NCBI GenBank assembly: GCA_903859815.1
Contig: CAIOOA010000018.1
Location: 1 to 57,377, forward strand
Length of the DNA: 57,377 nt
From: an uncultured Methylococcaceae bacterium
GTDB taxonomy: Bacteria; Pseudomonadota; Gammaproteobacteria; Methylococcales; Methylococcaceae
Direction of reading: 5' to 3'
The translations under genes were made by a program, and so were the position numbers. Positions 1-7,985 of the stretch are shown here, one piece after another. Every line of letters begins with the position of its first letter. Within the stretch, counting starts at the first letter, position 1. A model generated the notes under the pieces. It was given only the letters and a program-made list of their open reading frames with translations, was not told where the DNA came from and searched no databases.

Positions 1-1
1 C

Positions 2-115
2 AGCTTTGATTTAGCGGGTCGTGTCTACAAAGGCGTGCCTGCACCGAGAAATCTGGATATTCCCCCTCACCAGTATCTTAGCGATACACGGTTGCTCATA
101 GGAGAGAATGCCTAA
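2..115 (+). CDS. petA: Ubiquinol-cytochrome c reductase Rieske iron-sulfur subunit, C-terminal end (partial)
   Basis: Only the last 37 codons are inside the window. The frame starting at base 2 reads SFDLAGRVYKGVPAPRNLDI and continues to a TAA at 113-115. The phrase FDLAGRVYKGVPAPxNL is typical of the C-terminal end of Rieske proteins, after the second cluster-binding box. Its stop codon overlaps the petB start by one base (TAATG), as expected for a petABC operon encoding the inner-membrane cytochrome bc1 complex. The cluster ligands themselves lie upstream of the window. Confidence 0.9.
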   Translation, partial: SFDLAGRVYKGVPAPRNLDIPPHQYLSDTRLLIGENA

Positions 116-1512
116 TGGCCGCAGAAGAAAAAGACAAATCCCTTTTGGGTTGGATTGACGAACGTTTCCCGCTTAGCTCTTTCGTAAGCGAGCATCTGGT
201 TAAATATTACGCTCCGAAGAACTTCAATTTCCTCTATTTCTTCGGTTCACTTGCGCTTGTGGTGCTGGTCATCCAGATTCTCACCGGAATCTTTCTGACC
301 ATGAACTACAAGCCTGACGCAAAGCTTGCATTCGACTCGGTCGAATACATCATGCGCGATGTCAGTTGGGGCTGGCTCATTCGTTACATGCATTCCACCG
401 GCGCTTCGGCGTTTTTCATTGTGGTCTATATGCATATGTTCAGGGCTTTGTTTTATGGGTCCTATAAAAAGCCCCGTGAACTGCTCTGGCTGTTTGGCAT
501 GGTCATTTTCGTGCTGTTGATGGCGGAAGCCTTCATGGGTTATTTGCTGCCTTGGGGTCAAATGTCCTTTTGGGGTGCGCAGGTCATCATTTCCTTGTTC
601 AGCGCCATTCCTGTGGTGGGCGAAGATTTGGCCTTGCTCATTCGGGGTGACTATGTGATCGCCGATGCCACACTTAATCGTTTCTTCGCCTTGCATGTGA
701 TAGCGGTGCCTTTGGCATTGGCGGGGTTGGTTGTGTTGCATTTGGCTGCTTTGCATACGGTTGGGTCGAACAATCCCGACGGCATCGAGATTAAGAAAAA
801 CAAAGACGAAAACGGCATTCCAAAAGATGGCATTCCTTTCCATCCTTACTATACCGTCAAGGATTTGTTTGTTCTTTGCGTGTTCCTGATAATATTTGCC
901 TTGATCATGTTTTACTGGCCTGATTTTGGCGGGTATTTCCTTGAAGCGCCAAATTTTGAGCCTGCCGATCCGATGCGGACACCCGAGCATATCGCACCTG
1001 TTTGGTATTTCACTCCATTCTATTCGATATTGCGCGCAGTACCCGACAAACTCGGTGGTGTGATCGCCATGGGCGGTTCCATCGTGGTGTTGTTTATACT
1101 GCCATGGCTGGATCGCGGCGAAGTCAAGTCCATACGCTATCGTAGTGGAATTTTCAAATTTGCTCTGGTGCTGTTCGTCATTAGTTTCATTGCCCTGGGT
1201 ATCCTTGGGACTAGACCCGCAACACCGACAGCAACCATTTTCGCAAGACTGTTTTCGGCGATTTATTTCCTCTTTTTCCTAAGTTTACCGTTCTATTCCA
1301 CCAAGGAAAAGACCAAGCCATTGCCGGAAAGGCTTACCCACTCCGTGATTCCTCTGGAAGAGCGTGTTGGCTGGCATTGGGATTTAGTGCGCCGCATATT
1401 GGCTTGGGTGACTTCGATTGAAGCCTATCGCCGCCTTACGGGAGTAGTTGGAGGCTATCTGAAAAAAGCGGATGGCTATGTGGAAGAACTGATAAAGAAA
1501 TACTCCAAATGA
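115..1512 (+). CDS. petB: Cytochrome b subunit of the bc1 complex
   Basis: This 465-residue polytopic membrane protein carries the quinol oxidation and reduction sites and two b haems of complex III. The haem-binding histidines are visible in two helices (YMHSTGA...YMHMFRALFYGSY and FFALHVIAVP...LVVLHLAALH). GYLLPWGQMSFWGAQVI is the conserved helix C / cd segment of the Qo site. The ef-loop motif reads PVWY instead of the mitochondrial PEWY; from memory this is common in beta/gammaproteobacteria. Eight or more hydrophobic segments are evident. At 465 residues it is longer than the roughly 400-430 usual for bacterial homologues, the excess being a charged C-terminal tail. It overlaps petA by 1 bp and petC by 4 bp, so the three subunits are translationally coupled. 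Confidence 0.97.
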   Translation: MAAEEKDKSLLGWIDERFPLSSFVSEHLVKYYAPKNFNFLYFFGSLALVVLVIQILTGIFLTMNYKPDAKLAFDSVEYIMRDVSWGWLIRYMHSTGASAFFIVVYMHMFRALFYGSYKKPRELLWLFGMVIFVLLMAEAFMGYLLPWGQMSFWGAQVIISLFSAIPVVGEDLALLIRGDYVIADATLNRFFALHVIAVPLALAGLVVLHLAALHTVGSNNPDGIEIKKNKDENGIPKDGIPFHPYYTVKDLFVLCVFLIIFALIMFYWPDFGGYFLEAPNFEPADPMRTPEHIAPVWYFTPFYSILRAVPDKLGGVIAMGGSIVVLFILPWLDRGEVKSIRYRSGIFKFALVLFVISFIALGILGTRPATPTATIFARLFSAIYFLFFLSLPFYSTKEKTKPLPERLTHSVIPLEERVGWHWDLVRRILAWVTSIEAYRRLTGVVGGYLKKADGYVEELIKKYSK

Positions 1513-2246
1513 TGCCCATGAAAACCATTATCGCGCTTGTATTTTTTGCCCTTTCCTTCGGGGCGCAGGCTGTTGAAGGCTCCCTAGCTTTGCAAAAGGC
1601 GGATGTAGATGTATTCGACTTGGAATCGGTGCGCCGGGGTGCCGGCTACTTTGTCGATTATTGCATGGGTTGCCATTCAATCAAACATTTGCGCTACTCC
1701 CGAGTTGGCAAGGACTTGGAAATTAAAGATGAAGTGTTGCGGAAAGACATCATGCCTGAGGGCGCCAAAGTCCATGAAAGTTTTTTGACTTCCATGGACC
1801 CTGAAGATGCCGTCAAGTGGTTCGGTGTAGCCCCCCCCGACCTGTCCTTGGTGGCTAGGGCTCGCGGAGCAGATTGGCTTTACAGCTATTTGAAGGGCTT
1901 CTATATTGACGAGTCGCCAACCCGGCCCACTGGGGTTAACAACTTGTATTTCAAAGATGTTGCGATGCCTAATGTGTTTTGGGATTTGCAAGGTTTGCAG
2001 AGGCCCGTCATCAAAACCCATGAAGGCAATCAAGTCATTGAACGTCTTGAAAAAGTCAGCAAGGGGAAACTTTCGGAAGAAGAGTTCGACCAAACCATGT
2101 CGGATTTGGTCACCTTCCTTGTTTATGCAGCCGAACCCGCCCAATATTCACGCTTAAGTTTGGGCAAATATGTCATTTTTGTGTTGTTAATTTTGGCTGT
2201 GATTCTTTTCAAGCTCAAGAAAGAGTATTGGAAGGACATCAAATAA
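1509..2246 (+). CDS. petC: Cytochrome c1 of the bc1 complex
   Basis: This 245-residue membrane-anchored c-type cytochrome passes electrons from the Rieske protein to soluble cytochrome c in the periplasm. An N-terminal Sec signal (KTIIALVFFALSFGAQA) is followed by the haem site CMGCH at residues 52-56, within a YCMGCHSIKHLRYSR context characteristic of cytochrome c1. A candidate axial Met lies in DVAMPNVFWDLQG. A C-terminal transmembrane anchor (YVIFVLLILAVILFKL) is followed by a lysine-rich stop-transfer end. The ATG overlaps the petB stop as ATGA. In-frame Met codons at residues 1, 2 and 4 make the exact start uncertain by a few residues. A terminator follows, so this is the last gene of the pet operon. 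Confidence 0.96.
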   Translation: MMPMKTIIALVFFALSFGAQAVEGSLALQKADVDVFDLESVRRGAGYFVDYCMGCHSIKHLRYSRVGKDLEIKDEVLRKDIMPEGAKVHESFLTSMDPEDAVKWFGVAPPDLSLVARARGADWLYSYLKGFYIDESPTRPTGVNNLYFKDVAMPNVFWDLQGLQRPVIKTHEGNQVIERLEKVSKGKLSEEEFDQTMSDLVTFLVYAAEPAQYSRLSLGKYVIFVLLILAVILFKLKKEYWKDIK

Positions 2247-2263
2247 ACTTTTCGTGTTAAAAT

Positions 2264-2310
2264 GCCCCCGATGTCATCCGCCATAATCGGCGCTTACCCC
2301 GGGGGCTTTT
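2264..2310 (+). terminator. Rho-independent terminator after petABC
   Basis: GCCCCCG (2264-2270) pairs perfectly with CGGGGGC (2300-2306), which is followed directly by TTTT. The 29-nt loop may contain a smaller stem. It separates the pet operon from sspAB, whose promoter and leader must lie in 2311-2423. Confidence 0.7.
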
Positions 2311-2423
2311 AACCACAGTCACCTGTTCGGTGGTAAACCGAAGCCATCGCCCTAACCCGGAATGCGGCGTATAGCGTCTAGGCAACCCGTGTTTATTCCT
2401 TCGTAACCCTTGAGGTGTTGAGC

Positions 2424-3071
2424 GTGGCAACTGCGGTCAATCGCAAATCAGTGATGACGTTATTCTGCTCCCCCACATGTGCTTACAGCCATCGTGCGCG
2501 CTTTGTGCTATGGGAGAAGGGTATTTCAGCGGATATTGAATTCATTGATATTCATCAGCCCTCCGAGGATTTGATTGAGCTTAACCCCTATGGCACCACG
2601 CCTACTATGGTTGATAGGGATTTGGTGCTGTACGATTCAAATATAATCATGGAATATTTGGATGAGAGATTCCCTCATCCCCCCTTGCATCCGATGGATC
2701 CAGTTTCGCGTGCCAGAGCCAGGATGATGATCCATCGTATCGATCAAGACTGGTATCGGTTAATGGATGAAATTGAGAGATTGCCTGATAAAAAGGCTTC
2801 AAAGCCTAGGAAAATGTTGCGTGAAAGCCTGATCGCGTCGATCCCCGTTTTCGCTGCCAAGGTTTACTTTTTAAGCGACGAATTTTCCTTGGTGGATTGC
2901 ACAATTGGTCCCTTGCTTTGGCGTTTGCCTATGCTAGGCATTGAATTGCCAAAACAAGCCGAACCCATAAGGTCTTATGCAGCACGCCTGTTCGAGCGCG
3001 AAGGCTTCCAACAAAGCCTTAGTGAATATGAACGGGAATATGCCAGTTTTATCGATTTTGCCACGAACTGA
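2424..3071 (+). CDS. sspA: Stringent starvation protein A
   Basis: SspA is an RNA-polymerase-associated regulator with a glutathione S-transferase fold. The N-terminal thioredoxin-like half is clear (RKSVMTLFCSPTCAYSHRAR, then NPYGTTPTMVDRDLVLYDSN and IIMEYLDERFPHPPLHPMDP), followed by a helical GST C-terminal half with SLVDCTIGPLLWRL. I chose GTG 2424 because GAGG lies at 2412-2415 at good spacing and the resulting N-terminus (VATAVNRKSVMTL) matches the family; GTG 2415 in the same frame would add three residues. The length of 215 residues is normal for the family. It overlaps sspB by one base (TGATG). The petABC-sspAB order is typical of beta- and gammaproteobacteria. Confidence 0.93.
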   Translation: MATAVNRKSVMTLFCSPTCAYSHRARFVLWEKGISADIEFIDIHQPSEDLIELNPYGTTPTMVDRDLVLYDSNIIMEYLDERFPHPPLHPMDPVSRARARMMIHRIDQDWYRLMDEIERLPDKKASKPRKMLRESLIASIPVFAAKVYFLSDEFSLVDCTIGPLLWRLPMLGIELPKQAEPIRSYAARLFEREGFQQSLSEYEREYASFIDFATN

Positions 3072-3472
3072 TGATACCGCTAAAACCCTATTTAATCCGA
3101 GCCGTTTATGACTGGTGTGTCAACAGTGATTTGACCCCCTATCTGCTTGTCAATGCCGAATCGAGCGATGTCATCGTTCCCCGGCAGTCTGTACAAGAAG
3201 GCCGCATTGTATTGAACCTCAGGCCTCAAGCCGTGCATAATCTGGCCTTGGGAGACAATTATGTCGAATTCAATGCTCGATTTGGCGGTTCGCCTATGCA
3301 TGTTAAAATTCCTGTCAGATCCGTATTGGCAATCTATGCCCGTGAAAATGGTCAAGGCATGGTTTTTGATGGGAATGAGGAAGGTGAGCCTACGCCACCT
3401 GATCCTACTGCAACAGAGCCAAGCGAAACCAAGCCCGTTAAATCGCGGCCTGTATTGAAAGTGGTAAAATAA
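3071..3472 (+). CDS. sspB: ClpXP protease specificity-enhancing factor SspB
   Basis: SspB is an adaptor that delivers ssrA-tagged and other substrates to ClpXP in the cytoplasm. The N-terminal substrate-binding domain shows the family pattern: KPYLIRAVYDWCVNSDLTPY, then VNLRP-like VLNLRPQAVHNLALGDNYVE, FNARFGG and PVRSVLAIYARENGQGMVF. A proline/threonine-rich linker and a short basic tail (RPVLKVVK) match the ClpX-docking peptide at the end of SspB. The start overlaps the sspA stop, so the two are co-translated. Length is 133 residues, slightly short but complete. Confidence 0.93.
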   Translation: MIPLKPYLIRAVYDWCVNSDLTPYLLVNAESSDVIVPRQSVQEGRIVLNLRPQAVHNLALGDNYVEFNARFGGSPMHVKIPVRSVLAIYARENGQGMVFDGNEEGEPTPPDPTATEPSETKPVKSRPVLKVVK

Positions 3473-3525
3473 TTTCCCCGCCTAGAAGCCTATTTGACCA
3501 TTAAGCACAAAATTCGGAGCTTGTA

Positions 3526-4125
3526 ATGAACTCAACGAAAATACAATTACATTTAATTAATGGACAAGTAGGGATTCTTGTTCTGCTTGTCATTGCTTTG
3601 GTGATAACTCGGTTCCACCATGAGGGGACACCGTTTGTACTGCCAGACGCTTCCCTAGCGGTTTTCTTTTTAGCCGGCCTGTTTTTCAAAGGGAGTGTTA
3701 AAGTTTTACTGTCCTTGCTTGCCTTGGCTTTTGCAATTGATATACTTGCGATTTATGCCCTAGGGGTGAGTGACTATTGCTGGTCGCCCGCTTATGTGTT
3801 TCTTGTGCCAACCTATGCCGTGATGTGGTTGGGCGGTGTTATTTTTCAACAGAAGAGCCATGCATCACTGAGTTCCCGCATAGTGATGCTGACAGGTTTG
3901 ATTGCCTTATCCACAACCTTGGCTTTTCTAATATCCAACGGCAGTTTCTTTTGGTTTTCGGGTAAAGTTGGCTCAGTGAGCCTATTGGATTATGCCAAGG
4001 GTTTGGCTCAGGGTTACCTCCCTTATATCGGGTCTACGGCTGTTTATGTTGTGTTCGGCTTTGGTATGGAGTCGTTGCTGAGCAATTTGCTGAGTATCCG
4101 CTCCAGTCAGACTGCCAGACCCTGA
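3526..4125 (+). CDS. Polytopic membrane protein, BtuM-like (candidate cobalamin transporter)
   Basis: This is a 199-residue inner-membrane protein with about six hydrophobic segments. After the second or third segment it has FAIDILAIYALG followed by VSDYCWSPAYVFLVPTYAVM, with a cysteine at residue 85. Size, topology and a single Cys in a D-Y-C-x-x-PAY loop resemble BtuM, a solitary ECF-type S-component that binds vitamin B12 through a loop cysteine (family knowledge, from memory). No cobalamin riboswitch is visible in the 53-nt gap upstream, and the neighbours are not B12 genes. A GAGCTTGTA sequence before ATG 3526 offers only a weak ribosome site. It may be co-transcribed with the phosphatase gene six bases downstream. 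The BtuM assignment is an inference; otherwise it is an unassigned conserved membrane protein. Confidence 0.6.
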   Translation: MNSTKIQLHLINGQVGILVLLVIALVITRFHHEGTPFVLPDASLAVFFLAGLFFKGSVKVLLSLLALAFAIDILAIYALGVSDYCWSPAYVFLVPTYAVMWLGGVIFQQKSHASLSSRIVMLTGLIALSTTLAFLISNGSFFWFSGKVGSVSLLDYAKGLAQGYLPYIGSTAVYVVFGFGMESLLSNLLSIRSSQTARP

Positions 4126-4130
4126 GTCCG

Positions 4131-4613
4131 ATGAAAAAGTTAAGTGTTTTGTTTGTTTGCATGGGAAACATATGCCGTTCTCCAACGGCTGAAGGCGTGT
4201 TTAGAAAATTAGTGCAAGACGAAAGGCTTGAAGATTATTTCGAAATAGACTCGGCTGGCACTCATGCCTATCATGTGGGTGATCCACCCGATGAACGGGC
4301 GCAAAAAGCGGCTTTGAATCGCGGAATTGACCTACGCAATATTCGGGCTCGCCAAGTCGGTCACTCCGATTTTGAAACCTTCGACCATATATTGGTGATG
4401 GATCGCCAAAATTTGGACACGTTAATGTTCGTTTGTCCGAGAACCCACTCCCAAAAAGTAAAATTATTCATGGAATATGCTTCGGGTATTAAGGTCAAGG
4501 AAGTACCCGATCCTTATTATGGAGGTGACAAGGGTTTTGACCATGTATTGGATTTGGTGGAGAGGGCCTCGCTTGGGTTTCTAAATTCAGTTCGCCACAC
4601 CCTTCGAGGCTAA
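4131..4613 (+). CDS. Low-molecular-weight protein-tyrosine phosphatase
   Basis: This 160-residue cytoplasmic phosphatase has the P-loop VCMGNICRSPTAEG near its N-terminus (nucleophile C10, R16; CX5R) and the general-acid loop DPYYGG. IDSAGTHAYHVGDPPDERA is the usual substrate-loop region. Such enzymes act on phosphotyrosine in proteins (often tyrosine kinases of polysaccharide export) or simply on phosphate esters. The sequence lies nearer to the stand-alone housekeeping type (YfkJ-like) than to the Wzb type, but no partner kinase is in the window. It starts 6 bp after the preceding membrane gene and ends before a strong terminator. Confidence 0.93.
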   Translation: MKKLSVLFVCMGNICRSPTAEGVFRKLVQDERLEDYFEIDSAGTHAYHVGDPPDERAQKAALNRGIDLRNIRARQVGHSDFETFDHILVMDRQNLDTLMFVCPRTHSQKVKLFMEYASGIKVKEVPDPYYGGDKGFDHVLDLVERASLGFLNSVRHTLRG

Positions 4614-4669
4614 AATCTAGTGATCCGATAATTTCAGTTGGAATTTTCGATGGAATCAAAGTAAAACCT

Positions 4670-4703
4670 AAGGCCGACTCGCAATGGCGAGTCGGCCTTT
4701 TTT
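4670..4703. terminator. Strong terminator between convergent genes
   Basis: A perfect 13-bp stem, AAGGCCGACTCGC (4670-4682) and its complement (4687-4699), has the 4-nt loop AATG and a T run to 4703. It terminates the phosphatase transcript on the plus strand. The minus-strand side has only a short TTTT, so it may also stop the converging gene that ends at 4706. Confidence 0.9.
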
Positions 4704-4705
4704 GT

Positions 4706-5107
4706 TTATTTGACTTTGTTTAAGAATTTGCCTTCGCTGTCAAACCGGCAGAAGTCACCAGTGAAATAGCGGACGCAATCCTGCGTTTCTTCGATTTTCG
4801 CGGTGTCGCCGTTCAGCAGGATTTTTAACTCGCAATAATGCGCCTCGCCTTGAGCCTGCTTTTTTAGATGCAGTTCGTTCTCGCTAATGACTTTGGCCTC
4901 ACCGGATATTTCGGTTGAGCAAGGTTTGTCAGTCTCGGTTCCCGTTGGCTCAAAATCCACATCCAACAATACTTTCACATCACCGGCTTGCCGGGTGATT
5001 TTCAAATGCTGAGTATGGGTCCCGTCCTTGCGAATATAATGGTCCGCACCAGCGAATACGCTGGCGGAAAACAACAGCCCTAAGGCGAAAACCATCGTCT
5101 TTTTCAT
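4706..5107 (-). CDS. Small secreted protein of unknown function
   Basis: This 133-residue protein has a clear Sec signal peptide (MKKTMVFALGLLFSASVFA) and a predicted cleavage site after VFA. The mature part (about 114 residues) is hydrophilic and contains four cysteines, at CSTE, HYCEL, QDCVRYF and DFCRF, which could form two periplasmic disulfides. I do not recognise a family. It is downstream of dapD on the same strand but 70 bp away with its own leader, so it need not belong to the same operon. A GGAGCA ribosome site lies just before the ATG. Confidence 0.75.
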   Translation of the reverse strand: MKKTMVFALGLLFSASVFAGADHYIRKDGTHTQHLKITRQAGDVKVLLDVDFEPTGTETDKPCSTEISGEAKVISENELHLKKQAQGEAHYCELKILLNGDTAKIEETQDCVRYFTGDFCRFDSEGKFLNKVK

Positions 5108-5177
5108 TTTGTGTGCTCCTGTTTGGGTGTGATCAGGGTAATTATTGTATTTTATTCAGTTGCCCATCAACTTGGGC

Positions 5178-5993
5178 TTAATCACGCAGCAATTCGTTGA
5201 TGCCGACCTTGCCACGGGTTTTTTCATCCACTTGCTTGATGATGATCGCACAGTACAAGCTGTGGCTGCCATCCTTTGCAGGAAGGTTGCCAGACACCAC
5301 CACCGAACCCGCCGGAATCCGGCCGTAAGTGGTTTCGCCGGTCATACGATTATAAATCTTTGTACTCTGTCCGATATAGACCCCCATCGAAATCACCGAG
5401 CCTTCCTCGACGACTACGCCTTCAACCACTTCAGATCGTGCGCCAATGAAGCAATTGTCTTCAATGATGGTTGGTCCGGCTTGCAGGGGTTCCAACACGC
5501 CGCCGATTCCAACGCCGCCGGACAAATGCACATTTTTACCAATCTGGGCGCAGGAGCCGACGGTGGCCCAAGTGTCCACCATCGTGCCGGAATCCACGTA
5601 TGCACCGATATTGACAAACGACGGCATCAGAATCACACCGGGGGCGACATAAGCGCCTTTGCGCACTTCGGCAGGCGGCACGACGCGGACACCCGCCTTG
5701 CGAAAGTCTTCCGGGCTGTAAGAACCGAATTTTGGTTCCACTTTATCGTAAAATCTGGTCTCGCCCCCATCCATGACCCGGTTATCATTGATGCGGAAGG
5801 ACAATAGCACGGCCTTTTTGAGCCATTGGTTGACAACCCATTGCCCGTCGATTTTTTCGGCGACACGGCGCTGACCAGAATCGAGAAGGTGCAAGGATTC
5901 GTTGACTGCCTCACGGATTTCGGCACTAACCGAGGTAATGGAAATCTCGGCGCGGTTTTCAAAGGCTTGGTTGATGGTGTTTTCGAGTGACAT
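5178..5993 (-). CDS. dapD: 2,3,4,5-tetrahydropyridine-2,6-dicarboxylate N-succinyltransferase
   Basis: DapD transfers succinyl from succinyl-CoA to tetrahydrodipicolinate in the lysine/diaminopimelate pathway (cytoplasm). The 271 residues include the N-terminal helical domain ([17 protein letters not shown]), the phrase [20 protein letters not shown] and a long left-handed beta-helix of hexapeptide repeats (for example [20 protein letters not shown] and [20 protein letters not shown]). Length and content are normal. Its natural partner dapC lies on the same strand, but a two-gene ATPase/TOPRIM cassette occupies 6030-7873 between them, so dapD transcription must come from within or through that cassette. 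Confidence 0.97.
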   Translation of the reverse strand: MSLENTINQAFENRAEISITSVSAEIREAVNESLHLLDSGQRRVAEKIDGQWVVNQWLKKAVLLSFRINDNRVMDGGETRFYDKVEPKFGSYSPEDFRKAGVRVVPPAEVRKGAYVAPGVILMPSFVNIGAYVDSGTMVDTWATVGSCAQIGKNVHLSGGVGIGGVLEPLQAGPTIIEDNCFIGARSEVVEGVVVEEGSVISMGVYIGQSTKIYNRMTGETTYGRIPAGSVVVSGNLPAKDGSHSLYCAIIIKQVDEKTRGKVGINELLRD

Positions 5994-6029
5994 TAGGTTT
6001 CCTAGCGTTAAGGGTTACAGAAAAGAGGT

Positions 6030-6737
6030 TTATTCATGATTAGATAGAAAAAGTTGACGGACCCAGTTGATGAAGATTAAAGCATGTGGTGCTTTGGGGT
6101 CAAAGTAACCGGCAGTAACCGCCAAACCAAGTGGTTTTCCGGGTGACTCTTGCCAAGCTAGCCAAGTATGTATTAATGCTTTTCGCCGATCTTGTTCCTT
6201 GAAGCGTCTCACATGTTTGGGAAAACTTTCTTCAGGCGGAATTTTTTCAAGCGATTCGATGACCAATGCCCAAAGGGGATTACTGTCTTTATCAGGAACT
6301 AAAAATTCTAAGAAATGTTCAAGCTCACCTTCTAATCTATTATTAGGCATTAACCAGATACCTACGGTTGGTAAGTCAGTTTGTTGAATGACTGATCCGG
6401 TTTCATTGGGATATTTAGGAATCGCGTGATCAGAAAAACCGCGACCTATTAAACGATTTTTCAAGGCCATCCATTTGCCGCTAAGATTGAAATCGGCATC
6501 TAAAATAATACCCAAACATCCAGTCTCAGGTATAGTTTTCAATTGAACCTCAAAATAGTCAGCAGGATCAATGTCTTCATCGCCCGTGAAGATTTGCTGT
6601 ATGGAAATTGCGCTTGGATCTTTTGAAGGTTTTGTCGGACTGCCAAATTGAATGCCATGTTGATCGAACAGGCTAAACAAAACATGCGCATCGTTTTTGC
6701 CTTCGACAATTAGTCGCCTGAAAGTAATTGCGGCCAT
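6030..6737 (-). CDS. TOPRIM-like protein (DUF3226 type), partner of the upstream ATPase
   Basis: This 235-residue protein resembles the DUF3226 family, a TOPRIM-like group. The TOPRIM signature is visible: RRLIVEGKNDAHVL with E12, and LGIILDADFN with D80 and D82. The C-terminal half has the family phrases GIWLMPNNRLEGELEHFLE and HTWLAWQESPGKPLGLAV. TOPRIM domains of OLD/PARIS-type systems cut nucleic acid with two Mg ions; catalytic activity here is inferred. ATG 6737 overlaps the ATPase stop (TGATG), so the two are translationally coupled; a TTG codon just upstream is a less likely start. Only 36 bp separate its stop from dapD. The pair looks like a defence cassette inserted between dapC and dapD. 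Confidence 0.82.
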   Translation of the reverse strand: MAAITFRRLIVEGKNDAHVLFSLFDQHGIQFGSPTKPSKDPSAISIQQIFTGDEDIDPADYFEVQLKTIPETGCLGIILDADFNLSGKWMALKNRLIGRGFSDHAIPKYPNETGSVIQQTDLPTVGIWLMPNNRLEGELEHFLEFLVPDKDSNPLWALVIESLEKIPPEESFPKHVRRFKEQDRRKALIHTWLAWQESPGKPLGLAVTAGYFDPKAPHALIFINWVRQLFLSNHE

Positions 6738-7873
6738 CAACGAACCTCAATATGACCGCGAGTAGCTATTTTAAGTTCGCGCTCATCAAAAGAAACGGCT
6801 GTTATACCTGCCTTTCTTTGCTGCAAGCTAATCAGCATAGCTTCTTCGTTTTGGTCTTCAGCGGAAACTTCTTGGAAAGCTTCGATGCAATCCCAACTGT
6901 GGGTGGTGGCGAAGACCTGGACATTCATACGCTTTGCTGTTTGAAATATCACTCGCAAGGTATCAGCTTGAACTGAATGGTGTAGACCAGTTTCAAATTC
7001 ATCTATCAATAATAAACCACCGTTTGAACTTGCCAGAGCTAAACTTATACCAAAGGCACGATATAGCCCATCGCCAAGACTTCTAAGAGGAACAGGAGCT
7101 TGTTCGTTTATTCTGGCAATTATAAACGGACTTCTGGAAGGGGAACGCTCACTATACCCAACTATATTGATACCACTTAAATTAGGTACAACTTTATGGA
7201 GGTTTTCAACAATATCCTTTTCTGAACTGGTAAGTGATACACGTTCCCAAAATGAAGCGATAGTTCGAATATCCAGTCCACTTACAGGTATGAATTGACA
7301 AATTATAGCATCCTCTCCATCATTTCTGCGTGGAGGAATTCTACGATTTTCAAAGATAAGTGGCATAGAGTTTCTATGCTCGCCATTAATTGTAATAGAT
7401 ATTCTTGGCTTTAATTCCTCATATTTATCATAATCCTCCAAACGGATCGGGCCAACTAGTCTTTTTCCAAGTTCAGATTGATCATCGGAATAAGTATATA
7501 ATGCTATTCCAAGGCTCAACCTAGTTTTTGTTGTATTAATACTAAATGTATCGCCAAATTCATAATGACGACCATTAAACATATATTTAATTGCAGAATC
7601 CATATCAGCTTCAGATGATGAAAATAGATCAACTTGTCGAGTGTTGTCCATCAGTAAAGTCGAATAGTCTATTTCATTTCTATATCCAAGAATATCTAAA
7701 ATAGTGATTGGATTTCCACGGCTAGCAAATATCCTAATGGCCTCCAAAAGTGCCGTCTTGCCGACACTATTCTTCCCGACAATCAAATTTACCCTTCCAA
7801 GCTTTTCAATCGTCAAATGCTCGAAGCAGCGGAAGTTTTTGATTTCGAGTGAATCTAGGTGCAGTTCGCTCAT
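6737..7873 (-). CDS. SMC/OLD-like AAA ATPase of a two-gene cassette
   Basis: This 378-residue ATPase of the AAA_15/AAA_21 type begins with LHLDSLEIKNFRCFEHL, followed by a Walker A motif GKNSVGKT (residues 33-40). The ABC-like signature is RSLGDGLYRAF (264-274), Walker B is LLLIDEFETGLHH (about 287-299), and the switch histidine lies in TTHS (323-326). The two halves flank a short variable middle, not a long coiled coil. I chose ATG 7873 because family members start just before the N-F-R-x-F segment; an in-frame ATG at 7915 would add 14 residues and lacks a ribosome site. The gene is visibly richer in A/T than the dap genes around it, suggesting acquisition. With the coupled TOPRIM gene it matches the architecture of PARIS/OLD-type anti-phage systems. 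Confidence 0.85.
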   Translation of the reverse strand: MSELHLDSLEIKNFRCFEHLTIEKLGRVNLIVGKNSVGKTALLEAIRIFASRGNPITILDILGYRNEIDYSTLLMDNTRQVDLFSSSEADMDSAIKYMFNGRHYEFGDTFSINTTKTRLSLGIALYTYSDDQSELGKRLVGPIRLEDYDKYEELKPRISITINGEHRNSMPLIFENRRIPPRRNDGEDAIICQFIPVSGLDIRTIASFWERVSLTSSEKDIVENLHKVVPNLSGINIVGYSERSPSRSPFIIARINEQAPVPLRSLGDGLYRAFGISLALASSNGGLLLIDEFETGLHHSVQADTLRVIFQTAKRMNVQVFATTHSWDCIEAFQEVSAEDQNEEAMLISLQQRKAGITAVSFDERELKIATRGHIEVR

Positions 7874-7928
7874 AGTGACGATCAATCCGTTTGGTTGGAA
7901 AGCATAGATTGCCATCCATGGACGCTGG

Positions 7929-7950
7929 ATTCCGGCATCCCTGCCGGAAT
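7929..7950. repeat. REP-like palindrome at the dapC/cassette boundary
   Basis: ATTCCGGCA (7929-7937) and its exact complement TGCCGGAAT (7942-7950) enclose a 4-nt loop TCCC. Flanking bases (GCTGGATTCC...GGAATGACGG) match the widespread proteobacterial dispersed palindrome ending in GGAATGACG. It sits between the dapC stop (7986) and the ATPase start (7873), so it may mark the junction of the insertion. Confidence 0.75.
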
Positions 7951-7985
7951 GACGGAGTTGTTATTTAATAGTCGGGCGCAATTCC

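Noticed and set aside
5145-5807. 220-codon open frame on the plus strand opposite dapD
   Set aside because: It lies wholly within dapD on the other strand, and its translation has no protein-like pattern; it reflects the codon bias of dapD.
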